Assembly: GCF_963966145.1 (NCBI RefSeq)
Contig: NC_091047.1
Coordinates: 30,814,001 to 30,878,000, forward strand
Origin: Tenebrio molitor
Taxonomy: Eukaryota > Arthropoda > Insecta > Coleoptera > Tenebrionidae
DNA length: 64,000 bases
Direction: 5' to 3'
Shown here: positions 23,140 to 34,800 of the stretch, piece by piece
How the letters are laid out: each line of letters opens with the position of its first letter
Numbering within the stretch: position 1 is the first letter of the stretch
The notes under the pieces: generated by a model
Told to the model about the DNA's origin: nothing
Seen by the model: only the letters and a program-made list of their open reading frames with translations
The model's database searches: none
Program-made: the position numbers and the translations under genes

Positions 23140-24000
23140 ATGACTGAAATACAATATTTCATATGTGGCGGTTTTGGTGGCATCTGTACTGTTCTCGTTG
23201 GCCATCCTTTGGACACCATAAAGGTGCGTCTACAGACCATGCCCATTCCTAATCCGGGTCAGAAACCTCTCTATTGCGGCACCCTCGACTGTTTGAAAAC
23301 CACAATTCAACAGGAAGGTGTCCGAGGTTTGTACAAAGGGATGAGCGCTCCTTTGACAGCAGTAGCTCCCATTTTCGCCATCTCCTTCATGGGTTTCGGC
23401 CTCGGAAAAAGACTCTTGGCCACTACGACCGAAAATAGTTACGCTCAGTACTTCGCCTCTGGTGCTTTTTCTGGAGTATTCACCACTGCGATCATGGCTC
23501 CCGGAGAGAGGATCAAGTCTCTACTCCAGGTCCAGCTTACCGGCCCCAAAATCTACAACGGTCCGGTGGATTGTGTCAGGAAGCTGTACAAAGAGGGAGG
23601 GATTCAAAACATCTACAGGGGGTCAGTTGCCACGCTTTTGAGAGACATTCCTGCAAGTGGGATGTATTTTTTAACTTATGAAGCAGTGAGGGATTGTCTA
23701 ACCGATAATGGCAAAACAACACCGAGTTTTTTAGGGACTCTTTTCGCAGGGGGGTGTGCCGGAATTTCCCACTGGATAGTGGGTATGCCGCTTGATGTTC
23801 TCAAAAGTCGGATACAAACGGCTCCTTCAGGGATTTATCCGAAAGGTGTCCGGGATGCTTTTAGGAAGCTGATGGTGGTGGAGGGACCTGCTGCTTTGTA
23901 TACGGGGATCACTCCAGTGCTCTTGAGGGCTGTTCCTGCCAATGCTGCTTGTTTTCTTGGATTCGAAGTGTGTAGACAAATACTAACTTTCCTGATATAA
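23140..24000 (+). CDS. Mitochondrial carnitine/acylcarnitine carrier (SLC25A20/colt-type)
   Basis: This 286-residue protein belongs to the mitochondrial carrier family and would exchange acylcarnitine for carnitine across the inner membrane, feeding fatty-acid oxidation. Three tandem repeats each carry the family signature: P23-x-D25-x-x-K28 (GHPLDTIKVRLQ), P121-x-E123-x-x-K126 (MAPGERIKSLLQVQ) and P217-x-D219-x-x-K222 (GMPLDVLKSRIQ). The PGERIK form of the second motif, with TTAIMAP before it, is typical of carnitine/acylcarnitine carriers; Drosophila congested-like trachea is the insect member. The ATG at 23140 starts the usual MTEIQYF N-terminus; the 13 codons upstream begin at a TTG and add nothing conserved. 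Length matches the family and no stop or frameshift is present. It is a single exon, which may be ancestral or mark a retrocopy. Fatty-acid use is inferred from family membership. Confidence 0.9.
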   Translation: MTEIQYFICGGFGGICTVLVGHPLDTIKVRLQTMPIPNPGQKPLYCGTLDCLKTTIQQEGVRGLYKGMSAPLTAVAPIFAISFMGFGLGKRLLATTTENSYAQYFASGAFSGVFTTAIMAPGERIKSLLQVQLTGPKIYNGPVDCVRKLYKEGGIQNIYRGSVATLLRDIPASGMYFLTYEAVRDCLTDNGKTTPSFLGTLFAGGCAGISHWIVGMPLDVLKSRIQTAPSGIYPKGVRDAFRKLMVVEGPAALYTGITPVLLRAVPANAACFLGFEVCRQILTFLI

Positions 24001-24165
24001 TTTTTGTAACATCTAATATTTTTGGTTTACTTTGATCATGTATTTAGTCATAACAGAAGATATTACTTTGGCAAAGTAGAAAAGGGAAAATATAATGAAA
24101 AAGTATATTGTAATTATTTGAAAAGTTGTTGATCTTCAATATGTTTTGTTTTGTGCTTTTTGCAC

Positions 24166-24171
24166 AATAAA
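24166..24171 (+). terminator. Poly(A) signal AATAAA of the carrier gene
   Basis: A canonical AATAAA lies 166 bp after the TAA stop on the same strand and is the best-placed candidate for 3'-end formation. Confidence 0.6.
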
Positions 24172-24846
24172 GAATCCACACTACTGCCTGGTCACTGAAC
24201 AAATGACGTTTGATATCTACAGTTCGTCAACTGAAACTAAAGCGAGCGACTTGATCCCAATTTTTTTGAGTACATGTTACGGCACAAGTAATCAGTAAAA
24301 AATGACGATTCCTCTCTGTTCTCCAGTTAAATCTCGGCCACATTAGCATACGATTATTGAAATTTCAAGATCTACCGTATAAGAGAATAAAGTATAATTC
24401 AGTTTTATTACGAGAAACGCACGAAAATGAATCGGGGAGAACAGGAGGAAGAAAGAAATTAGGTGATGGTCTACGTATTTCAATAAAATGGACCAAAATC
24501 GTCTTATTCTAATTTCGTCAACTAACTTTTCGCAAAGTTCAATCGAAAAAAAAAATGTAAATGTCCATCTTCTGCAAGAGGGTCGTCCACTCGATTAAAC
24601 ACACTTGAAATTCTCTAACAGTTATCTGTGCTAGGATGGAATTGCAGCCGCTGTACATTTAACAGGATTATAAATGTCCTTACGATTTGCAGGTAATTTA
24701 CACCGAGGTTCCAATTACAGGATTATTCACCGTAGAGTTCCCGCGAAAATTTAATGTTACGCAACACAAAATACAGTTTAAAACATCGCCTAGACTTCAT
24801 TTTAAATAATTTATTTCGGGATTTTTTTACAAAAAGTACCAATGTA

Positions 24847-25099
24847 CAGTAACGATCACAGAATTTCGTCAGTTATTTTACAGCCAATTCGAAACAAATT
24901 GTGTAGCCTAAGCTTTATTGTCATTATGACTGACATTTAAAATTTTTGTTACAGAAATTCTGTCACGCACAATAAAAATGATTGACAAATTGACATCCAT
25001 GTCAAAACTTCCAAAGTGGGGTTAGAAATATATAAAACCTGGTTTACAGGTAATGTCAGTTGAATGACAACGACTGACGAAATTCCGTGATCGTGACTG
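24847..25099. mobile_element. TA-flanked MITE (CAGTAACGATC family)
   Basis: The left end CAGTAACGATCACAGAATTT is mirrored by AAATTCCGTGATCGTGACTG at the right, with about 26 of 28 positions complementary. TA flanks both tips. It is 253 bp and noncoding. Confidence 0.85.
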
Positions 25100-25151
25100 T
25101 ACAAGTTTCAAGTTATGAATTTTATTCCAGTAAAAGTTTCCACACTGTATA

Positions 25152-25563
25152 CAGTGAGGATTTTATTTCTCTGAATATGGGTTTCCATGTTCAGTTTTTG
25201 CATATCCGTGTCAATGCATTGTGACGTCACAAACATTGTAGCTAGGCAGACAACCAAACTTGCAACTTTTATTTTATTATTTTGACGGAACTCAAATTTT
25301 AGTTTTATTACATCCAAATAATAAGTTTAAACAGAAACTTTTAATGAAATAATTTTAACAAATGTTTAAAGTGACCACCCTTTTATTCCAAGCAATATGC
25401 CAAACGATTGTAAAACTTTAAGACTTTTTAATGACATTAATGGCAATTGTTTTATTAGAGGTTGCTTGGATACATTGTAATTGCTTGTATGCATTGGCAT
25501 GGCTTTTTAAAATTGAACATATGCTTAATAGTGTTGATGTTCAGCGAAATAAAATCCTCACTG
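25152..25563. mobile_element. TA-flanked MITE (CAGTGAGGATTTTATTTC family)
   Basis: The left end CAGTGAGGATTTTATTTCTC is matched in inverted orientation by GAAATAAAATCCTCACTG at the right. TA flanks both tips. It is 412 bp. The short open frames on both strands (25108-25317, 25431-25637) have no domain and cross the element ends. Confidence 0.85.
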
Positions 25564-25565
25564 TA

Positions 25566-28500
25566 TGTAGCAATTTGAGCTTTTGGTATTTGGTGTGGCA
25601 TAACATTAAATTTTTACAGGAACTCTACGGTGAATAACCCTGTATTATCAGAAATAAATCATTTCGGTCAATCGGTTCCAACCAAAAGGTGTAATCATAC
25701 TTGTGAATTTGTTGATTAATTGGGAGTACCTTGCACTGGTTAAATCTCAGAATTTTTCTTCGCAGCTTTTGACTAATCGAAATTCGAAAAACTTTCGGTC
25801 ATTTTTGTAAATAACAAATGATATTATTATTTCACTGCTGTAGGACATTATTTACTGAAAGATTGGTACAAAAAATTTTACAAAGTACCTTAGCTTAGCC
25901 GCCTCACAAGTGATAAATTTCGTCACGGTCGGAGAATATTAACAAGACATTAGGACATCACAAGATGCCGCCCTCGCACCCTACGCGTTTCAAATTTATC
26001 GATGAGAATGTGTGCCGCCCGGACTAGACATCGGACGTAGAACATTCCCATCAACTTTTGTCGATTCAATCTCTTGGAACCGGTGATTGTTTCGATCGTT
26101 TCGTTTTTTCCCTGATTAATACCAGACGAGATATTGGTTTTGAAACATGAATAATCGAGCAGCGGCGTTCGACAGTTTCAATTTCCCTTTAATATCTCGG
26201 AATTACATCACAACAGAATGTATTATGGTGTAATAAGTTCAAATTGAATCGCGTCGGTGTATTGTCGATCTGGATGAAGAAAGAAATATCGAGTTGTCAC
26301 GAAATCAAACGGGTCTAGGGAAATTGTAAAATTGAAAAGATGGGGGGTCGAGGTAGTTCAATGAACGCATTTTGAATGTGGAAAATGTTATTTGTTGGGG
26401 TCAGAATTAATAACGCTTTTGGAGGTTATTTAAAAATGTCGAAGTGGTAATTTACGAAAGTGCAATTATGTGTTAATTTCTCTGAAGCAAAATTATCGCA
26501 AGCGGATTTACCATAACATGGAATTAAACCTTTTTTAACTAAATTAGATTTTTCATTTCGCGAGAGCTTTATGACTTGCCAATGAATGTCTCGAGGTTCT
26601 CGATATGTTTGTATCTATTTTCCGCTTTTATATATTATCGCTGAGAAGATAAAATTTGTTTGCTTTAAAAATAGAGATCTCTTTTATCACTCAATCCTTA
26701 ACATAAACAGAATGCTAATGTAGTAGATTATGCAGAATTGCAACGTCTTCTGCAAACTTCTCCCTCATCTCTCCTATTAGTTCTCATTCAAAATTTTCCA
26801 ACTGTGTCGTGCTAAAACGTGGACATTTTAGCTGGTGGAACGCTTCAGCCCTTCCATGTCCCGTCGCCTCCACCGTAATACTGTCGGCAACAATATTATT
26901 TGTACAAATAATTCTCTCTTTTCTTCAATTTTAAAGTAGTTTTCTTTTGTCATGTGGAAAAATAAACGAACGAAAATTGCTGATTTCAAGGGTGGTGAAT
27001 TAGAGGTTCAACGACGAACAATGTTATTAATTCAGCGACCCACCTTGTAAACGTATTTATTTATAATTACTTGGGAACCAGGATACAAAAGGTAATCTCA
27101 TTGTCATCTCTTTCTGACAAATATTCATTTTCTGACCCGTAACTTCTACATTGTCTCCATTTTCAGTTTTAATTCGTTTCAGTTTTTAATTCGAGCTTCA
27201 TGAAAGGTAATAAGTTCGAGAGCGGAACGCGGAACTGTTTCAAATCGTATTAAACCGCGGAATGAATTTCATTAAGAAAAAGAAATATATTTTTCTCTTG
27301 CCTAACAATAAACTGCAAAACGAAGATACACGAGACGTCTCGTCGTTATGAATAATTTTTATAGCAAAGTTGAGGTGTAAATTTAATGACAAGAAAACTA
27401 CATTATCGCTCAGACTTGATCTGAAATTGCGGACAAGACTAGAGATGGTGTTTCATTTGTCTCGGGAGGATAGTTTATACCGTCTTGTATTAATAATTCA
27501 CGTTTATAAGAGGAGGACTGGAGAAAAATGTTTTTCCATCTATTTCTTTTATCGTTTTAACGAAACAAGAAATTCAAGCCTGGAACAACAGCAAAGACAT
27601 GGTGAAGAGAGAAAGCGAGAATCTGCATAAATTTCCGTAGTGGATTCGAATATTTATTCCGTCTACAATGTACGTTGCATACAGAGCAGATATTAATGAA
27701 AAAATGAGGGAGAGATAGGAAGAGAAAATGTGGACAGAGAAACCTTATAACTTTTTTTATAAGTTACTCTTATCAACTAATTAACCTAAGAAGAATTCGG
27801 TGAATGAAAAGATGGCAAACGCAGAAGTGATGTAGAAAAAAACCACAATTGTCGAGAAACAGAAACGAAATGGAATATTCATAAAGGGTAGAGCCGAAGA
27901 ATATAGGAAGAATACAAAAAAAGAGAAAGAGCAGAAAGTGATAAGGAAAGGACAAGAAGGGAGAATGAAGGAAATACCAGCATTTGCAGTTAAAAGCCAA
28001 AAAAACTTAATTGACAATATTGAATAATATAATGAAGAACCACATCACATCTATCAAATGGAAAGCTAACGAGACGAAATGAATGACGGGAAATTGTGAT
28101 ATAATCTACAAGAACTTGGATGTATTTTTTGAAAATTTGGATTAGAGAAACTTGACTTAATTCTTCATTAAAAGAAATTCTATAAGTGTCACATCTGGTG
28201 TATCGCGTGGCTTCTCATAATATGCATCCAAATGACCCTGATATTTTTACGAAATTCAAGTGGCATACATGTATGCATGTGCAATTAGTCGTTACTTGAT
28301 TAGTTTTCTGCCATTGTCTGTGCACCAGCACCTGCCTTCCGAGATAAATATTTCGTAAGTTCACTCCGCTCCAGTGATTAAACGTATTCGTCATGAGGGA
28401 AGAAGCCCTCGTTTGCGGGGGGCGCAATCCTGAAAAATCCGAGTATTCGGTACTGACAGCGGAATCCGCTTTGTTTGAAATTTAATTTGGTGCGTTCCTT

Positions 28501-29056
28501 CGACGATGATATGGTTTCCTTTTCGTTAATTCTCCTTTCAAAATCCACCTGATGATGACGAAATTACCACTCGAAATAACCGGGAATAATGAGCTTCAAG
28601 TTTTCTCGTTTACGGGGGCGAGATCCGCCAGCGGGTTAATTGACCGATTCATTAAGATCGACACGAAGGTAGGAAGGTTGATGGGGGCGGTGTAAGGTGA
28701 TTCAATATCGCCATCGACTCGAAATTTCTTGGGTTTATAATCCAGCAGAGTTACAATAGCGGGAAACTTCGATTCCGATAAATTGCTAGTCTTTTGGCTT
28801 TTATGTGAGTTTTAAAAGCCACGGATTTTGCGAGGCGCTTTATTTGTCGTTTGTGAAAGAGCTTTTTATTTTTTGTAACGTAAGAAACTGAGTTCCTTCT
28901 GTAGTTCAAGGAGTATCTCGAAGTAATTAAGAAACAGTGCAATTAATTGTTGCCTTCTTTTAAATGTTTGGAGTATTGTCGTTGCGTGTTCCCCCCTTGC
29001 AATTTACCTTGCATGTTCCAGAGATGAAACATTTTTCACGATTAATATAATATATA
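25566..29056. other. Noncoding unique-looking sequence
   Basis: About 3.5 kb with no recognised exon or repeat. The sequence at 25900-26250 and 28340-28720 is less AT-rich and contains more CpG, so could be conserved or regulatory; this cannot be judged without comparison to relatives. Confidence 0.35.
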
Positions 29057-29660
29057 CAGTGAGCGGCAAAAGTATGGAATAAATTAATTAAAAATTAAAC
29101 AAAATTAAAAAAAAAATCTTTGGACAGTTCAATTTTAGTTTACAAAAATACAAATTTTAATACAAAATAAAATTCCAAGCAGTCATTTGTTTTCGAGTTA
29201 TGACGTCATCGATAGTTTTTTTAAATAGAAACCCCCTATTTTTTTTCCTGGTTCTGATAGCTCCTTTAATTGTCTAAACGCCAGTGTAAAAATTTTGTTA
29301 CCTTACATAAGAACATTTTTGAGAAAAAAAATAATAAAATTGGAAAAAATCAATTTTATAACGAACAAAAACAAGTCAAAAACTGTGTTAGTAAGTACTT
29401 AAAATTATGGAATTAAATGTTCGAATTGCCATCCCCCAGCTTGTTGACAATAAGCAACTTTATGAAGAAATTCCCCTTGTTTTAGTTTTATCTAGTTTTA
29501 TCCCCGCACCCAGTCAAAATTAAAATTTCTATACGTGGTGTTTCTGTTAAATGAGTCATTTTCGAAAACGTTTTGTAAAACAAATAGCACATACAGTAAC
29601 ACACAGTAACATTTGACTGTTTGATTTACCTACTTGATTTTTTGACTTTTGTTCGTTATA

Positions 29661-30070
29661 AATGTAACCAGTTAGGAAATGCGTTATTTTGTGTAACGAG
29701 TGGAATATTTGCGGGACGAGCGCAGCGAGATCCCGCAAAATCACACGAGTTACACAAAATTACATTTCCTAAAGTGTTACATACAAGATTTTTTCTAATT
29801 TTGACAAAAAAAAGTTTCTTCAAACGTTAAACGAAGTAATGAATTTCATTAATAATAAATTATTATTGTGTTAAAATATCAAGTAGGTAAGTAGGCACGG
29901 TTATTTTGCTTAAAAACAAAAAATATGACAGTGTCAAATTGATGATACAATAAATTTTTCCTAACCAGTTAGGAAAGATTTTACTTTTCGTAACCAGTTA
30001 CGAAAAGTGTGACGTTTCCCAACGTCAATTAATTTTGAAAAGTGTCACTTTATATGTCAAAATTAGAAAA
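29661..30070. mobile_element. Nested insertion in family D copy 2
   Basis: The boundaries come from comparison with the uninterrupted copy at 5042-5950. Inside are the CG-centred hairpin at 29665-29775, a pair of TTTTTTCTAATTTTGACA / TGTCAAAATTAGAAAAAA inverted repeats, and two short palindromes (CCTAACCAGTTAGG and CGTAACCAGTTACG). It may itself be two elements. Confidence 0.7.
29665..29775. repeat. Foldback hairpin with CG-rich centre (4)
   Basis: The arms run from TTAGGAAATG through TTTTGTGTAACGAGTG and pair with ACACGAGTTACACAAAATTA and CATTTCCTAA. The centre is GCGGGACGAGCGCAGCGAGA followed by TCCCGC. Confidence 0.78.
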
Positions 30071-30373
30071 AATTATTTTTTCCAACTTTATTATTTTTTT
30101 TCTCAAAAATTTCCTTATGTAAGATAACAACATTTTTATACTGTCATTTAGTCAATTAAAAGGGCCAACAGAATCAAGAAAAGAAATAGGGGGTTTTTAT
30201 TAAAAAAAAAACTATCGATGACGTCATAACTCGAAAACAAATGACTGCTTGGAATTTTCTTTCGGACTAAAACATGTATTTTTATAAACTAAAATTGACC
30301 TGTCCAAAGATTTTTTTGAAAAAAATTTAGTTTAATTTTTAAGGAATTTATTCCATACTTTTGCCGCTCACAG

Positions 30374-31751
30374 TATACTCGTAGAACGGTGTTTTAAGTG
30401 CGAATTTAATTGCTTTCAATTTCAACTAAGAAAACATTAAAATTGGCACTAATTTTTTCTTTATCTAGAGCAGACTCATGGTAAGTGAAGCTTATTCTAA
30501 CCATTGCAATTGCATTATTCAAATGAGATATACCTATTTTGAGTCAAACTGCTTCTTTGCACAACCTACATTTACACAATTTTCAAGAGCAAATTTTTCA
30601 AATAATCTTAAAGGGGGTCATTCAAGAAACCCGGTAAGGCTCGATCAGATATTGCAAATTCTAAACTGTGTCAACTGATATTGTTGTACGAGTATTTGCC
30701 GTTTCGTTAACGATTTTCAAATTATTTGAGTTTCATGAATCTACTCCTAAGAAAATATATATTATTATGTTTTGTAGGTGTTTTTAATAACGTCATTTTA
30801 TGGACCACAGAGGTAAGAAATTGATCTGTTTGAAACATCTTTCGAAAAGCTTTTGATGTTCAATTTATCGAATTTATTCTATACATTGTATAACGATATC
30901 ATTCACGAGGATTTGTAAAGGGATGTCTGAAATGCCAAGCGGGTTTACTAATACTGTGCTTTTACAGTGACAGTGCTTTTTTTAAAGGTTTTATTTTACA
31001 TTTTAACAAATGTGCTACAATAAGTGAATACAAAATTTTTGGCATAAACGACAAAATGTGTAAGTATTTTTTGTTTAGTGTGCTAAATTTTCAATAAAAT
31101 TGTACAAAGCGGAGCAACAGGTGGATTCAATTTAAATTGAGCTGAACTTTCGATATCAATCTTAACCGATCTAGGAATGAAACGAAATAAATGTTACAGA
31201 ATACTAAATGGAATCATGATTGCGTAGCAAATTATCTCGACAAATCAATGACAAAATTGTATTCCCTTAATTTAAAGTATATTTAAATTACTGGTTTTCA
31301 AATCGTTTTGGTGAAAGATCCGCTCTCCATGTTCGCAAATAATGCAATAAAATTTTATAGTTTTTTTTAAATAGTAAGTATGTCCAGTTTACGCACCTTA
31401 ATCAAATAGAAAGGTTTTGAGATCGCAGCTGAGAAAATGATGATACGGTCTGTGTTAAAACATCACTCTAAAGAAATTATATAGCCTATATTGACGATGA
31501 AATATTTAAATTTATTGAATTATAAATATTTTTCGTGGATATTCAACCCTACTATAAACAAGCCAATGACATTTTAAATTTTTGCAACAAACTGATCAAA
31601 ATCTAATATAATGAAACCATTTGATAACCTATATTTACGAAATGAAATTGTAGTAGGTAGCTTTAAAGCTTTCCAATAATGAACATTTATGTAATATATT
31701 TTTATATTACAAGATATTATGACATTAATAAGGATATATTTTTCATTCTTA
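30374..31751. other. AT-rich noncoding stretch beside the LINE
   Basis: No recognisable gene. It is the flank at the 3' end of the non-LTR element. I could not identify a target-site duplication in it with certainty. Confidence 0.4.
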
Positions 31752-31833
31752 TTTTTTTTTTTTTTTTATTTAAAATTTTGTAGGGCTTCAACAGCTGTGG
31801 TTATTAGCCCTATGTTATTCTACATTATTGGTT

Positions 31834-34800
31834 TTATAGTAAGTGGTATATTTCACAATCTCGTATGTATTGGATGACGTGTTTGGGTTCCGTGTTCAGG
31901 ATGGTTGTCATGTTGTTTGCTAGTTGGTTTTTCTCTCTGTGGTGTTGTAGGTTTGGGCAGTCTAGTAATATGTGTTTGACTGTGGTGGGTGTGTTGCATC
32001 TTCTGCATGTTGGTGTGTTGCTTCTTTCGAGTAGGTGCTTATGGGTTAGTGCTGTGTGGCCGATCCTTAGTCTCCTGAGAATGACCGATTCACGCCGTGT
32101 CAGTTCTTTGTGGCTTTTGGGTTGAAGGTCGGGGGCGATGTGGCGTAATTTGGTGTTAGTATTTTTCCATTGAGTCTCCCAGTCGGCGTGTATTGATCTT
32201 TTTATTATGCTTATGGCATCGGTGAGAAGGAGTGACTCTTGGGTTTCTTGACCGGCCTGAATTGCGTCCCTAGCGGCTTGATCTGCCTTATCGTTGCCTT
32301 GCAGGTTACAGTGAGATGGGATCCACACGAAGAGAATTGACTTGTCTTGTTTTTCCGTTTCGTAGAGGGTTTTTTGGATGAGGTGTAGGAGGTGGTTTTT
32401 TGGTGATATGCGTCGGATTGCTTGAATGGCACTGAGGGAGTCGGTGCAGATGATAATGTTCTTTTGGTCTAATGTTTGACTATAGTATAGGGCCTGGTGG
32501 ATAGCATAAAGTTCGGCGGTGTGAATACTGCTTTCGTTGGATAGCTTGAGCTTTCTCTCAGTTGCGTTTTGTGGGGAGTAGAAGGCACATCCTACTCCTT
32601 CGTGTGTTTTCGATGCATCCGTGTATATGACTATGTCATGTGTATGAGCCTCTAGTATCGTGTCTAGTTGTATTTGTATCTGAGCTGGGTTGGTTGGTTT
32701 CTTTGTGTGTGTCAGTATTGTTAGGTTCGTTTTGGGTGTTTTATATCTCCAGGGTGGGTATGGCGCCGTTGGTGTGGGAAATAATTTTTTGAGGATGTCG
32801 GTGGTTGGTTGTGTGTCGTGGAAGAAAGGTTTTGGTGTTGTAGCATTTGCCGCGTATTTTTCTGAGTAAGGATTTGTGGTCACCTTGTTGTGTAGCGGGT
32901 GTGATCTGAGGGTAAGCACTTTGAGTTTCTGTGTGTGTGTAAGTTGCTTTCTGCGGAGTGGGAGTGGGGTCTCATTTGATTCGCGGTGAAGGCTTAGTGC
33001 TGGGCTTGTTCTGAAGGCGCCAAGTGCTAGTCTGAGGGCTGTGTTTTGTATGGTGTCTAGTTTGCGGAGTTGGGATCTTGTTGCTGATCCATAGGCGGGG
33101 GATCCATAGTCTAGTTTAGATCTTATCGTGGCTCGATAAGTGCGTAGGATGGTCCTTTCGTCGCTCCCCCAGTTGGTGTGAGCTATGGCTTTCAGCAGAT
33201 TTAGGCGTCGAAGGCAGTCGTTCTTTAAGGTGGTGATGTGTGTCGAAAAGGTCAGTCTCGAGTCGAAGGTTATGCCTAGGTATGTTTGGTGTTGTACCTG
33301 TGTTAGTGGTTGACCGTAGAGTTGCAGCGGCTCTAGTGCTTCTTTGTTGCGTCTTCTGGAGAATCGCATTATGGTTGTTTTTGTTGTAGAGCAGCGAAAT
33401 CCAGTTTCTGCGGACCATTTCTCTATTATTTGTAGTGAGTTCTGGATTATCTTTTGGGTGGTGGTTATTTGTGATCCTCGGCAGAATATTATCAGGTCGT
33501 CGGCGTATATTGAGGCTACTACTGGTTTGGGTATTATTCCAGGGAGGCTGTTTATCGCTACAAGGAATAGTGTGCTGCTTAACACTGAGCCTTGAGGTAT
33601 TCCGTTCGTTTGATGGAAGGTGTTGGACAGCTTGCCGTTTATCCTTACTTGGAATGTTCTGTTTTCCATGAAGTTGCGTAAAAACTGGAGCATGTTACCG
33701 GTTACTTTCCAGTCTGTTAGCTTTTTTAGAACGTTATATCTCCAGACTGTGTCAAATGCTTTTTCGATGTCTATAAATGCTGTTAACATTTCCTGTCGGT
33801 TTGCTAGGGCGTGACATGCCTCTGTGTGTAGTAGCAATATGGAGTCGAGAGTGGATCTGCTGGGCCTGAATCCGTTTTGAGCATTGTGGAGTAGTGATTT
33901 GTCTTCCATATACCACATTAGTCTTGCGTTTACCATTCTCTCGAGTAGCTTGCATAAAGTGCACGTGAGTGATATTGGACGGTAACTGTTTGCTTCGGTT
34001 TTTTGTTTTCCGGGTTTGAATACGGGAATGATGATTGCTTTTCTCCAAATGTCTGGGAATTTTTGCTGTTGCCATATGTTATTGAATATCTTGAGGACGA
34101 CTCCTTGAGCTTTTGGTGTTAGGTTCTTTATTAGTAAGTCTGGAATGTTATCTGGTCCCGCGCTTGATGCCCTTGGTCTGTTCATAGCTGTCTGCATCTC
34201 TGTTGGCGTGAATTCGTGGTTGATCGGGTTCCCGTTGTCGTTGCTGTCATATTGAAGTGGGAGATTCTCGCTGTTTTGTTTGTGTTTTAGGAAGTCTTTT
34301 GAATAGTGGTTATCACTGGATGCTTTTTGATATTGTTCGCCTAGGATGTTTGCCATTTGTATGTCGTCTGTCGTTAGTGTGCCGTTGGACTGGTTGAGAG
34401 CTGTTATTTTGTAGAATCTTTTTTTGCCTTGTATCTTGTGGATTGTTTTCCATATCTCCGACGTTGGGGTGTTCGTTGTTAGTGTCGAGATGTAATCTTC
34501 CCATGCTTGTTGCTTCCTCTTTTTTATGGTTATCCTCGCCTTGGCTCTTGCTTGTTTCAGTGCTATGAGGTTCTGTTGGGATTTGTGTTTTTTGTAGCGG
34601 TATAGAGCTTTCTTGCTTGCTCGTGTGGTTGTTTCGCATTCGTCGTTCCACCATGGGACTGGGTTGTGTCTGTGGCGTTGTTGTGTGTATCCTATATTGA
34701 GTTCTGCTGCGTCGATCATTATCTTGGTGAATTGCTGTACTTGTGTCTCGGGGTCTGTATATTCTAAGATAGGATAGCAGTTCTGATCTATGTAGTTCTG

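Larger units (their letters stand above)
29057..30373 (-). mobile_element. Large palindromic TA-flanked element (family D, copy 2, interrupted)
   Basis: The termini match copy 1 (CAGTGAGCGGCAAAAGTATG and its complement) and are flanked by TA. The central helix-turn-helix fragment is in the opposite orientation to copy 1 (about 29455-29575). An insertion of about 410 bp at 29661-30070 separates GTTCGTTATA from the remainder of the arm, which continues without loss. This makes a clear case of nesting. Confidence 0.88.

Noticed and set aside
27773..28017. Hydrophobic antisense frames of 75-78 residues
   Set aside because: Phe/Ser/Leu-rich text from a purine-rich + strand; two overlapping frames look alike, and no domain is present.
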